NCBI GenBank assembly: GCA_964036295.1
Contig: OZ038469.1
Span: 186,001 to 250,000 of the forward strand
Source: Plumapathes pennacea
Taxonomy: Eukaryota > Cnidaria > Anthozoa > Antipatharia > Myriopathidae
Direction of reading: 5' to 3'
Length of the DNA: 64,000 nt
Position numbers and translations under genes: made by a program. Below the pieces are notes generated by a model. That model did not search any database. It had not been told where the DNA came from and was given only the letters and a program-made list of their open reading frames with translations. Positions 25,401 to 35,849 of the stretch are shown here, piece by piece (positions within the stretch are counted from its first letter, which is position 1; each line of letters begins with the position of its first letter).

Positions 25401-28400
25401 ATTCTCTTACATGACGTACTTTGTGGTCTTTAGTACCCATTCTACAGCGACACTCGCAAGCGAGACACGAGGAACCTGATCAGTGTGATACTGAACACAA
25501 TTGAGGCGCAGGATCATGAATGCAAGGGCCCCAGAGAGGCGGCCCTCCTAACACAACCTAGTATGGCATGCTTAACTGACAACCTGGCGGACACGCAACC
25601 AAGAAATGGTAAACTTTACAAGCAGCTTGTTTGTTGTGTTGTGGTACAATATGCTGTCTTATCCGTGCTTATTCTCTGTTGTGTTGTGTTGACCTGTTTT
25701 TGTGCTGTGTTTTCCAGTGTTGGCGTATACGTTGCTGTGCTGTGCTGTGCTGTGCGGTGCCGTCTAATACGACGTACTGCTGTGGTCTTACCATCTTTCT
25801 TTCTTTGATAGAATCCCTGTTGAACCAGCGCATGCGCGCTTCATGCGACAGATACCTCTCGTCACCTGCTGTCAGCGTTGCATCAGGTCGAGGCCATCCC
25901 TACGTAGAGAGGAAAGTTTCGTCACCTCCCACGTTTCATTCGAGCAAAACACAAGAAGGGAGGGGAGATACAATTGGCAGATCACGCGTGACGTCACATG
26001 ACAAGCTCTTATCTTCATCCACCCCTCTGTTGGCTGAGCAGAGCGGTCATGGAAATCACGGACTTGAGGCTGTTGAGGACGTGCATTCGTCTGCTAATGG
26101 AGCTGGTGACAAAGTAGCGAGGTCATGCAAAGGTAAGTGTGACTTTAGTGTTCCATAGCGAGACTCGCACCTCGTGCTCTCTTAGATTGGAATGCTAGTA
26201 CTTTGTTAGGAATAATGGACAGCTAACACTTTGGAGAACTAGTTTTGACTGTAGAGGCGTGGGGGAAGATGGGTTGAATAGGTGTCGATGAGTGAAAACT
26301 GGACGCCGTTGAGAGGTCTGATGTTTCGAGGTAATACTTGGAAGAACTAGATTGGGACTGCGTCCACATTGTGTAAAAGCGTATTGCTTTGTTTGTTTCG
26401 TGGGAACTATTTTCCTGCGCGCCGCGTTGGATTTTGTGGCGTCAAACGATCACAGTGAACTCTTGCTTGTGTCCAGTCCCCACAGATTCGATCAACAGCA
26501 AGGGGCCTAGTGAGATCACGGATGAGGACCCTAGGAGAACGTCCCGCGCTAAGCTCCAACCAGAAGTGTCCCCGTCAATGAGGTCTGTCAAAAAAGCACG
26601 GGAGAGGAGCCTGAGCGCCAGTGAAGACCCTGAGCAGAGCCCGGTCACGTGTGCCGAGTGTGGAGTGGCACTAGAGCAGTTCGATGAAGAGACGCTGAAC
26701 TTGTGTATTGTGGTACTGTCCACGTTTGTGCACCGCAGCCCGTCCATGGCCATGCCGCTCCTGCTGAGAATACTACAGTCCGTGGGCAGGTCAGTTCACA
26801 TCCCCACCCCCCCCCCCCCCCCCTGGGATATACGGTAATATCTATGGCATTAACCTTCCCCCTCTATTTACTAGAATATACGAATTACTCCCCCTTCCTG
26901 GGATATTCCCATATTTTTCCCTTCCCCTAGTTGTAATGGATTTCGTTTTCATTGGCTTTGAACTCGTCGTCCTTTGCTTTACCTTGTTCGCCTTGCTGTC
27001 GTTTTATGCGTTGTTGTTTACCATTAATCTTTTGCGGTTTAAATTTTGTGTTGTTTCTCAACAGAAAATGTGTAAATCCAATCTTTCCTTGGCAAGATAG
27101 ATGGTAAGACCGAAGCAAGTTGTTAGTCAACAACTTGTTGAAATAATTGACGGAAATTTCTGCAGGACGGCGATTTTCTCATTTCTAAAGAATCTTTTTA
27201 TCTATTACAGTGACGTACTAGTGCCAGGCTCCACTATAGAAGTAGCCAAACAGTTCATCAGGTGTGTGCTCATCAAACTCGCGCCAAATGGAATCTTCTC
27301 GGAGCTTTTTCGCACCACACTCACAGGTAAGCACCTCCTGTCACGTAAGCCACCAGCGTTATCCCAAAGATATGCGTCACACAAGGCACCTGTGTCAAGT
27401 AAGGATTTGTGTCACGCAAGGGGACCAACTCATTGATCTGGTCCTTGCTGTTTGTCATGAAGTATTTGGTTATGCATTTATCTGACTAAAGCGCCCGCAT
27501 GAAATAATGTGCCTAGTCTCCAGTCCCTAATAAAAGTATTGAATGTGGATGGAATGTACACTGTCTTTTTTCCACAGACAAGGTCCTTCTGCAAGCCATC
27601 GCTTATTCTCTCAATGAATTCTCCGCGTTCGACCAGATGTCTCCTGTTGCTTTCTTGCTGGAGGTGCTGATACAAACTCGTATTATTATTATTTTGTTTA
27701 TTTGTTTGTTTATTATTCGTGCTCTACTTTCGTAATTCTGTTGTTATACAGGACGTCCTTATTATTGCTTTTGTTTATTTGTTTGTTTGTGATTCGTGCT
27801 CTACTCTCATAATTCTGTTGTTATGCAGGACGTCCTTGGCTCCAGAACTTTGACTGACCGACTGATGGTGTTGCTAAGCAACCTTGATGTGTACTTTGAG
27901 TTTGCATCAAGAGAGCCCACGAGCGCATGGCAGAGTCAGCTGTCTCACTTTGAAACGTTCTTCAGAAAGCTTCCCTCCGTGTTACCAGAAAATGTGCGTG
28001 ACTTCCCTGACGACTTTTAAATCTCATTGCCTCACCCCTCCCCCCTCGTACCATTTTAAATCAGAATGTTTTCCTGTATCTACCCCGACCTCATAAGTGA
28101 CAGTCGATTGTGTGACAGATGATTGTGTGACAGTTGATTGTGTGACGTGCTCAGTTTTGTGTGATTTGTTCTTGTAGTGTGATTTATCACCCGTTCTGCG
28201 CATCATGGCGGTCATATTAAACGCGGGAGACGATTCTTTCAAGGTAATTATTAAACAAGCTCATTTCAGGCGTGTATGGCGAGGTAAAACGTTCTGTTTG
28301 CTTTTTATTCAGGTGTTGTTGCCGTCGTTCTCGCATGTGCTGAGCTTCACCATAAACAAGTGCGCGTTTCAACTGCAGGCGCTTCAGGACTTGTGCATCA

Positions 28401-31400
28401 AATGCACGGAGACCTTCCCAAAGGTGCTGTTTTTTTTTGTCTGTAACCTCCACCGAGTGGAGCATAAGTTACTCGATCCTGATTCTGTGTTCTGTTATGG
28501 TTCATTCTTTGCAGGATCGTGATTATGTTTTGTGGCCTGTTCACCTGTTGTGCTGTTTTTTATCTTAAACCTGGTTTTGTGTTCTGTTATGGTTCACTCT
28601 CTGCAGGAGCGCGATTGCCTCTGTCTGACTCGAGTTGTGGGGCTGGAGCTCGTACAGGCCGTCAAGTTTAGGTCTTCTCTACCGGACGCCAATCTACAAG
28701 CATTGATACAGGTGAACAGGCCTTGTTTATACCCACTGACATCTGTGTTGTGTGTTGTTTGTGAGTATGCGTGTATGAGAGAAGGGCATTGTTACAATCA
28801 GGTGAAGAGCTAGAACATTTATTCCTTGTTTAATTAGTTTTCATTTTTAACCAAAACAAGATATCAAATGATTTTTGTCGTTTTTTCTGTTTTGCTGGAT
28901 GCTGTTAAAACTTAGTCAATCCTGCGACCATCCTTCCTTACAGTTTGTAGCTATAGACGCTGGAAGCAAGATTAAGTTTGGAGGAGACTCGGACAAGACT
29001 TCCTTTGACGTGTCATTTGGGGTCAGTAAAGCTACACGTTGTGTCATGTAATTTGCTTTGCTTACAGGTTATTGATGCACCAGATAACGCTTCCAACGCT
29101 CATATAGTTTATTGTTTTGGCAGACCGAGTGCAAAGCTTGGGTTTTCTTAAACTTCTGCCGGTTGCGTCAATTTGCCGCACGGCTGCGCAATATTTTGTC
29201 CGTACACGCACGCGTTTTCTGTTCTATGTTAGATAATAATGTTTGTCGGCCGCTGGATAATAAATATATTAATTCGCATTTGTACTCCTGTTCTTGCAGG
29301 TCCGCACTCGAGCGATCGAGTGTGTCCGCCAGTACATGACAGAAGCCGTGGAGTTTATTAAAGATTGGCGCTTCACCGCAAGGTCCAAAAATGTACGCAC
29401 GTTTTGATTGATACGACGACGTCTACTTGTGTATTTGTCTGTTTGCCTCTATTGCTGTCTTTCTGTGTAGAATACAAAGTTACTCTATGACGTCACAGTA
29501 GCCTTTTATGGGTACAGAGTTTCGTGTCAGCGGGAACAAAGTATGTAAAGAGTTTTGCGTTTGCACTCACAGGAAAATCGCCGGCTGAGTGAGCCGAACC
29601 TGAATTTAGACACGCTTCCAATCCAACTAAAAGCGAGCATCGCTCAACTGGTGGCGCTAGAACTCACCAAACACTCGAAGGAAAGCAAGATCTACAGCAA
29701 GGCCCTGGGATGGCTAAGAAACCCACCCAGCGCCACACAACTAGGGTGAGCATATTGATGTTAGGGATAGTTCTGTTCCTCTCCTAGTACAATTATTACA
29801 TATACTACATGTTGCACTTCAACAAGGTCCATTTTAGACAATGCTTAGGATTGAAATGCGCAAAGTTTGTCAGGTGTGGCTCTTCAGATGGAGCACTTCT
29901 CAAGTGTTTAAGTGAAACACAATGCCTAAAAATAGCTTGTTCATCTGTTCGTGTTTCGAAACTCCGTGAAACGTCATGAATTTGGTTTCTATTGCGGTTT
30001 CGTATCCACTCCTGTGCTTTCAGTTTCGTGTTGCCTTGATCAGCCGGACTTACATTCGTGATTTTGTGGAAGACATTTAATATCGTGAAATAAGATGAGC
30101 TGGCAAGATTCAAAGAACTCGCTCGCAGACAGGACGAGGTTTTTGTGGAAGAACACTCTGATGTCGGACGTTAGTTTTCACCTCCGAAATAATACTGGTG
30201 ATCAGGTGGCTGTTATTTTCGCACACAAGTTCGTTCTGGCAATCAGCAGTGCAGTGTTCTTTGAGATGTTTTATGGCGAAAAAGCTGAGAATATCGACGT
30301 ATTGGAGCTTAGCGACAGTAACTCGCGTAGCTTTGAAGAGTTCTTGCGCTTTCTGTATTATGATGAAGTGCACTTTAAAGATCTCGACAGTGCCATAGAT
30401 ATATTTCTCCTTGCTGTGAAGTACAACGTTTGCTCACTCAAAGCGTCGTGCGTTGCGTACCTTGAGGAACACCTTACAGCGGGAAATGTGTTGCAAGTTT
30501 TGTCCCTCGCTCAGGAACATGGAGAAGAGAAGCTTGTTAAGTGCTGCTGGGAACTTGTGCAACTACAAACTGAAGAAGCCGTGAAATCAGACTGGTTCAT
30601 CAAAATAGACAAAGCCCTTCTGCTTGACCTTTTGAAGCGAGACAACCTAAATGTGCGCGAGATTGATTTATTCAAAGCCGTGGAACGCTGGGGGACATTT
30701 CAGAGCAACAGAGCTGGTAATTCCTCCAGCAGAAAGTGCAGCAAGAGAGAATTGCTAGGACAGGAAGTCATGAGACTCATCAGGTTCTCGACCATGTCTT
30801 TGGAGGAATTTGCAGAACACGTGCCTGCATCAAACTTGCTTCAACACGACGAGATCATCCGCCATTTTGTAAACTTTAGTTGCTCAAAGCCGCGCTTGTG
30901 TGTAGCGCCTCGCTCTGGAATACTTCACAGATGTTTGAGGTTTAGTTCGACACGGCGCTGGTTTTTATACAGTGGGTCTGCTCCCGAGTTCATGTCCTTT
31001 TCCGTTGACACCCCTGTTCACTTTTTTGGAGTTAGGTTGTTCGGAAGCGAGAATTCCCACTACACGGCCAAGCTGCAGATCTACGAGACTTCGGCGACAA
31101 AATCTGAGATAGCTTCCGTGCAGGGAGGATACAGTTGTGCCGTGCAAGGAAGACAGGAATATTTTGGGTTTGATGTTACACTAAAAAAGCCAGTTCAGCT
31201 GAAGAAAGATACGGTTTACATTGTCGAAGTCCTACTAACAGGACCCCCCTCAAGTTTTGGCTCGGCGGGGAAAACCATCGTGCAGTGTGATGACGTCACA
31301 TTTACTTTCCTGGACGACTGCTGTCCTGTATTTGCCAAGTTCCGAGCCGGTCAGTTTGCTGATATCCTGTATTTCAAACAATACTGATAACGGAGAACGA

Positions 31401-33717
31401 ATATGTTGATTAAAAAGCCCTGTAGATCATGATGAACGAAAAGACGCCTATACAAACCGACGCTCCATTGGCTAGATACCAGCCTTCCTTCGGCATTGTG
31501 TGCTGGATCAGGTCTACATACGGGTTCTCTTGAGTTTCTGTATTTTCTCAACATATGTATCTGGTCAGTTCGTTCGGACCTTGCAATTTAACGAGCCTGT
31601 AAAGGATCAAAGAAATAAAATTTGTCTCTGAATGATGTGTTGTGGCCATTCTTGCTACTCCATCATTTACTGAGTGTTGAAATACAAGTTCTCCTTGTCG
31701 TTCGTGAAGAGACATTATGGGTGACGTAAGGAGAATTCCTAATTTAATCAGTTGTTTGCTCTGTACCCGAAACTCCTGCTCAAAGATTGGTAGTTTTTAT
31801 TGTGAGCTTTGATTGAGGGAAAACCGAATAAAGTGATTCAGATAGAATCCAATATCCACAAATCATTGGCTTACAGTCTGCGAAGAGAAGTCTTTTCCTA
31901 GCTAGCTCCCATCATTGTAAATTTTTACTTGTTCCTGTTGCCCCATCACACATGTTAGCGGTCTGCCTGTTGAATCAATTTGGGGTTTATCCGGGAACTT
32001 CTATTTCGCTCGTAGTTAGATTTCTTCTTTTGCAGGAAGCAGGAGCTCCTCGATTGTGTGAACAACATACGACTGCTGTCCTGGCTCCTGCACGGCTCGC
32101 TGGCTCACCTTCTTAACTGCCGAAGCTCCCACGTGACTTGTCATCCCGTGTCCTTTGAAGAGAACATTCACATCGCGGACTTTGTATTGATTATCCTGTT
32201 CAGCTTCGCAGAACCGCTGAAGGTAACCGAGACTTGGTAACCGGGCCTCCCCTCGTTATTGCGTTTGATGATTTTATTGGTTGATTTTCTTACAGGAGAG
32301 GCTGGACATGACGGCTCTGTACCACGCGTTCAACTTGTGTGAGGTGAGACGACACCGCGGAAATACGTCATAGATAATAGATAGTTTGGGCTGACCAACG
32401 GAAGTGACGTCAAGAACGCATTTCCTTGGTATACCGCTGACTGCTTCTGTGTTTCAGCTTTGGACTTTGTACTGTGACCAGAATAAGAATCAGGGAGAAT
32501 CCTCGACCCAGGCCACTTCCATCATTATGGAGTTTTGGGGTAAAGTGACGCCAGGAATCCTGCACTTGTTGGTCCAAGCAGAAGATGTAAGTTCCGTTAC
32601 AGCTGCATCTTACTACACCATACTTATGAGTTGAGATGTTACTGTGCTAGTGGCCGTTAATGTCTGTTTTCTCTCCTGTAGTTGGTTCAGACTGTTAGCC
32701 ACAACTTTCTCAACTTGCTTGAAGCGCTTCACGAATGTAACTCCACGCCTCTACCTAAGGTACAACTCTGAGTCATTTGTTGCTGAGTGCTTGCGCGCGA
32801 GCGTGCGTGAGTGTTTATATGCGTGCGTGCGCGTGTGTGAGTTCGCGTGTGTGTGCCTGTGCGTTTAACAAGACGCACTTTTAATTTGTGTTCTGAGAGG
32901 AACTGTAAAAGTGAATCAAGTTGATAGTTAACAAACTGAGCAAGTGTGGAGTAGAATAGTTGTCTTCGCAGGGTCTGTGTAAACCTGCTGCATATTGCTT
33001 TTTCTCTCTAGTTTTGTCCGTGGACTGATGTGCATGTCTTTTGTGCTCTCTTCTTTCCGTAGTTATATCCCATGTGGTACCCGATACTCACGTATTGCTT
33101 CTCATCTGGAGTAAGTACACATGGCCTCAGCTGCTGGAACCTTTGTGCGTCTGAAAGTCACGGCCCGATACAAATCACATTGTTACTCTATTGGTTACCT
33201 CACATTTACGTTGTGGCGTATCGTATTGCGTGCTCTGTATTGTATAGTTGGGATATATGTTATTGATTTTATAAAAATCTTAATTCAGTGTTTTGTTATG
33301 ATGTTGCATTCTTGTTAATTTGTACATTTGTCCGTTGGTTGATTGACTTCATGAGGTTATTATTCGATTGAATAATTTGTTGGTTGCTTGCTTGCTTGAC
33401 TGCTTAGTGATTGATTGACGGATTGGTTTGCTTCTTAGTTGGTTAGTAGATTGTTTGTTTGTTTGTTTGATTGATTGGCGGATTGGTTGGCGGATTGATT
33501 GGTTTGTTTCTTGAGTGATCACTTGAATAATACTTTTTGGCATGTGTTTGCTCGTCAGGTTTCTGAAGCTAACCACGCACGTTTGAGAAAGTCCCAGTCC
33601 CGTCGGAGAATCAACAAAGACGCTACCGCTGCCCTGTCCAAGTGGCTCAAGCAACTTCAGTTCAAGATGGCGCTGGCGGAACAGTCGGCGCACAACGCGC
33701 GCTTCTTTGTGTTCTGA
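16498..33717 (+). CDS. UNC79: UNC79, NALCN channel complex subunit
   Basis: UNC79 with UNC80 and FAM155 stabilises and localises the NALCN sodium-leak channel that sets resting excitability. About 36 exons join in frame to roughly 2,200 residues (human about 2,600). The N-terminus, from exons at 16498-16531 and 17127, reads as MSRHKSTRAEQFSAKV and PTGNDVANYLKWFQQTL, matching the family. A Cys-rich block follows at 18726-19055. Other matching stretches are HGAEKLCQEVESAF (near 22910), PLLLRILQSVGR (near 26755), VAKQFIRCVLIKLAPNGIF (near 27245), NNIRLLSWLLHGSLAH (near 32058) and ALSKWLKQLQFKMALAE just before the stop. The protein is predicted mainly helical-repeat, without membrane segments. 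The start is the first ATG joining in phase to the conserved second exon. The largest intron (29746-32035) contains a separate BTB gene. Confidence 0.93.
16983..17001. repeat. Poly-G run in UNC79 intron 1
   Basis: A run of about 18 G, followed shortly by a second G-rich block and a C-rich block. The complementary blocks could form a hairpin or G-quadruplex. Confidence 0.85.
18131..18181. repeat. 51-bp inverted repeat in UNC79 intron
   Basis: The stretch opens GTAATAGAGGTT and closes AACCTCTATTAC, a perfect 12-bp inverted repeat around a 27-base spacer. It looks like a small foldback element. Confidence 0.75.
24485..24633. repeat. Degenerate minisatellite in UNC79 intron
   Basis: Four to five diverged copies of a unit of roughly 38 bases, recognisable by CAATTCAAGTATTTATGAG followed by AATACCCAATG. 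It starts right after the exon donor at about 24485 and abuts the inverted-repeat element at 24634. Confidence 0.75.
24634..24765. mobile_element. Foldback / MITE-like element, 132 bp
   Basis: The left arm begins AACTAAGGCCTGTTTTAGGC; the reverse complement of the right arm begins AACTTAGGCCTGTTTTAAAC. The match continues for about 50 bases through a shared TCGAATACAA, so nearly the whole element is two arms around a short spacer. No open frame is present, as expected for a non-autonomous DNA transposon. Target-site duplication was not clear. Sits in a UNC79 intron. Confidence 0.75.
26807..26822. repeat. Poly-C run just after a UNC79 donor site
   Basis: About 16 C residues, beginning some 17 bases into the intron after the exon that ends ...LQSVGR. 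Likely length-variable. Confidence 0.9.
27684..27837 (+). repeat. 77-bp tandem duplication containing a 3' splice site
   Basis: Two adjacent copies (27684-27760, 27761-27837) share the T-rich tract, the segment ATTCGTGCTCTACT, the acceptor TTATRCAG and the first nine exon bases GACGTCCTT. The downstream copy continues into the conserved UNC79 exon DVLGSRTLTDRL. The upstream acceptor would insert 77 bases and shift the frame. Confidence 0.85.
28486..28622 (+). repeat. 92-bp-period duplication of a second UNC79 3' splice site
   Basis: TGTGTTCTGTTATGGTTCA, a C/T-rich stretch and TGCAGGA are repeated 92 bases apart (acceptors at 28514 and 28606). The downstream copy leads into the true exon ERDCLCLTRVVGLELVQ; the upstream copy reads to a stop. 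The region between is less similar. Confidence 0.75.
30095..31387 (+). CDS. BTB-BACK-PHR protein (BTBD1/2/3/6 type), intronless, nested in UNC79 intron
   Basis: 430 residues in one exon. The BTB domain (about 18-125) carries SDVSFHLRN, HKFVLAISSAVFFEMFYG and FLRFLYYDEV; BACK follows (about 130-235, with ENVL-like AGNVLQVLSLAQ). A C-terminal PHR beta-sandwich runs from about 275 to the end (SVDTPVHFFGVRLFGSE, ending ADILYFKQY). Vertebrate members are substrate adaptors for cullin-3 ubiquitin ligases. Length and domain order equal those of BTBD3/BTBD6, but the exact orthologue cannot be told. The gene has its own ATG (30095), stop and a polyadenylation signal (AAATAAAATT near 31611), and lies on the same strand as UNC79, whose exons at 29745 and 32036 flank it. 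The lack of introns suggests a retrocopy origin. Every domain is intact, so it is not called a pseudogene. Confidence 0.9.
   Translation: MSWQDSKNSLADRTRFLWKNTLMSDVSFHLRNNTGDQVAVIFAHKFVLAISSAVFFEMFYGEKAENIDVLELSDSNSRSFEEFLRFLYYDEVHFKDLDSAIDIFLLAVKYNVCSLKASCVAYLEEHLTAGNVLQVLSLAQEHGEEKLVKCCWELVQLQTEEAVKSDWFIKIDKALLLDLLKRDNLNVREIDLFKAVERWGTFQSNRAGNSSSRKCSKRELLGQEVMRLIRFSTMSLEEFAEHVPASNLLQHDEIIRHFVNFSCSKPRLCVAPRSGILHRCLRFSSTRRWFLYSGSAPEFMSFSVDTPVHFFGVRLFGSENSHYTAKLQIYETSATKSEIASVQGGYSCAVQGRQEYFGFDVTLKKPVQLKKDTVYIVEVLLTGPPSSFGSAGKTIVQCDDVTFTFLDDCCPVFAKFRAGQFADILYFKQY
33340..33525. repeat. Degenerate TTGA/TTGG/TTGC tetranucleotide tract
   Basis: A T- and G-rich tract of variants of GATTGATTGGCGGATTGGTT in the last UNC79 intron. 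Open frames across it are spurious. Confidence 0.8.
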
Positions 33718-35849
33718 AGTCTTTGTGCACCTGTTGGATCTTAACTAGTTTCCAAGCCCACCCTGTCACGCAGCGCTTGATAGCCTTCGTGTGAAGGTTG
33801 TTTGTCGCTAACGGTACGCATGAGTAATAACAAGCTTATGCACGAGCCTAAGAAGTGTTCCGTTATCTTATGCCGAGTTATGTCTCGATGTTATGTGTAA
33901 AAGCAGGGTTTCACTAGCGCGAGTAGTCGACAGGCCCCATTTGACATTGATCAGCTCAGGATAAATTTTAAAATGCTTATTGTACACAATGTATGTATAT
34001 AAATAAATAATTGTCAGGATAGAAAGAGCCACCAAGTCAAATCCTAGTTCTGTTTGAGAAATGATCCGGCAGAACTCTGTACCAAGCTGCGCGCGCTTTT
34101 GTTGCGATGTCACGGCAGTCGTGAATTAATGCTGGTTCGGAAGGAATAGTGAAAATATGCGTGACAGCTAACGTGGTTTAAGAAGTCCTGCATCGTGTTG
34201 GAAACGCGCCCACGCCTGATATCTTGACGTGCATAAATGAAAGAACCTGGGTCGAACATGCAGCCGTGAGAATTTAGAGGAATCTGGGTACTAGTTTTGT
34301 CATAGAGCGGAAGTGACGGGGCAGAATATGAACTGATGATGAACACTTGACACGCGGTATCATTGGAACTTTTGCCGATCTTCTTTGGGAATGGAGCCCT
34401 CAGGATTCGTGGTAAGTTCTCTAATGCTATTAGATACTGAACGTAATCCAAATACGTAGTCTCCCCGGACTTCACAAGTCAAGGTTCGATGCCCTCGAAG
34501 TCGACTTTTCAGTTTCAAATTTCTGTAGTATATGTTGCTTCTACAATCCACATCACACGTAATCACAATGAACAAGCAAATCGTTTGTACTTCACAATTG
34601 AGTGTAACTTCTCATTTCTACGTACCCTACCTTATCTGCCTTCGACTCGACTCTCTGACGCCATTTTAAATTATAAATACACACATAAGAAATCGAAAAA
34701 TGAGTCGCTGGGACATATTGTGATGATCGATGGGGATCGATCCCACAAAGAAATATACAGTGTTAAGAACCTTATAAATAAAAGCTTTCAAATAAAAACT
34801 AGATAAAACTATCTAATGAATGTCTGATGAATAAATAGATAAATAAATGTGTTCGGTCATCCCATAATGTTTTACTTTGCATTTTGTCACGAGATGAAAA
34901 TGAGTGGGACTGGAAACTAGAAACATCCAACACAAGCAAGTGAACAGGATGGCATACTTTGCATATTGTCTTTTTTCCACTCACAGCTTGTCCCACAATG
35001 GAACATTTATAATGCAGATTTGAATAAATATTAAAATTGGTAAAATTTAAAATATTCAACCAATAGACACAATAACACTGCATGAGCATGGGATGATACC
35101 ACTGACCAGTCAGACCATAGTTGACAAAAGCATAAATAAATTAGCTAAAGCAACAAAGAAATGGGTCTTAGCAGTAATTCATAATTTACAGGTATTGTAC
35201 TTGTCAGTTTGGGAATGGGTGGGAGTTTTTATGTACTGGTAGCAAGCTCAGGATTATCCAGTGAAACAAAAAATTAAATAATAGTAATAAATTGAATTGG
35301 TGGAAATGGATTGGTTTAATTTTGGGGGGAGGGGAGAGCCTGGAAGTGTGAGTCAAGGATTTTAGAGCATACCTGACTTTGGTCAGGTGGACATTGACCT
35401 TGTACCCAGTCTTTTTCTGGTAGGGGTGATTTCAGTGAACTCTCTCTAAGGCGGCCACCCTCGGGACTAGATTTTGTGTCTGCCTTAGAGAGGTGTCCGC
35501 TTTAGAGAGGTGTCTGCTTTAGAGAGGTGTCCGCTGAGAGAGAGTTGACTGTAATATTGTTTTCCATGCTACCACTGATGTATTGCACATTTGTTACTTA
35601 TAGTATTCTGGTAACAAAATATTCCTATGTTTCAGTATAGCTTTCCACTTACTGTATGTTTTGTACCAATCTATATACCAAACTATTTACAACCTTTTAC
35701 TCAGAATCTCTGCCAGGAAACCTTCCAGGGAGTATGAGTAGCAGAAAATGTGAAAATGTCTTGCAAAACATTTTCTTATATAATCCCAAGACAATTACTT
35801 GAAGGGATTCTAATTTCTGACCAAATTTGGCCCTCCATTTTATTAACAG
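33718..35849. other. Intergenic region between UNC79 and the ankyrin gene
   Basis: About 2.1 kb, AT-rich. It holds the UNC79 3' end, a repeat element at 35435-35549 and presumably the missing first exon or promoter of the ankyrin gene. Open frames at 34110-34475 and 34360-34575 (minus) and 34489-34806 (plus) have no recognisable domain and no supporting splice pattern, so they are not called. Confidence 0.5.
35435..35549. mobile_element. MITE-like repeat with internal 20-bp units
   Basis: The outer ends form an imperfect inverted repeat: GTGAACTCTCTCTAAGGCGG at the left, and GTCAACTCTCTCTCAGCGG as the reverse complement of the right. Inside are tandem copies of a 20-base unit based on TTAGAGAGGTGTCCGC. 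No coding capacity. Probably a dispersed, high-copy non-autonomous element. Confidence 0.7.

Noticed and set aside
34110-34575. Two overlapping minus-strand frames downstream of UNC79
   Set aside because: No family match, no repeat of coding pattern and no convincing splice sites.
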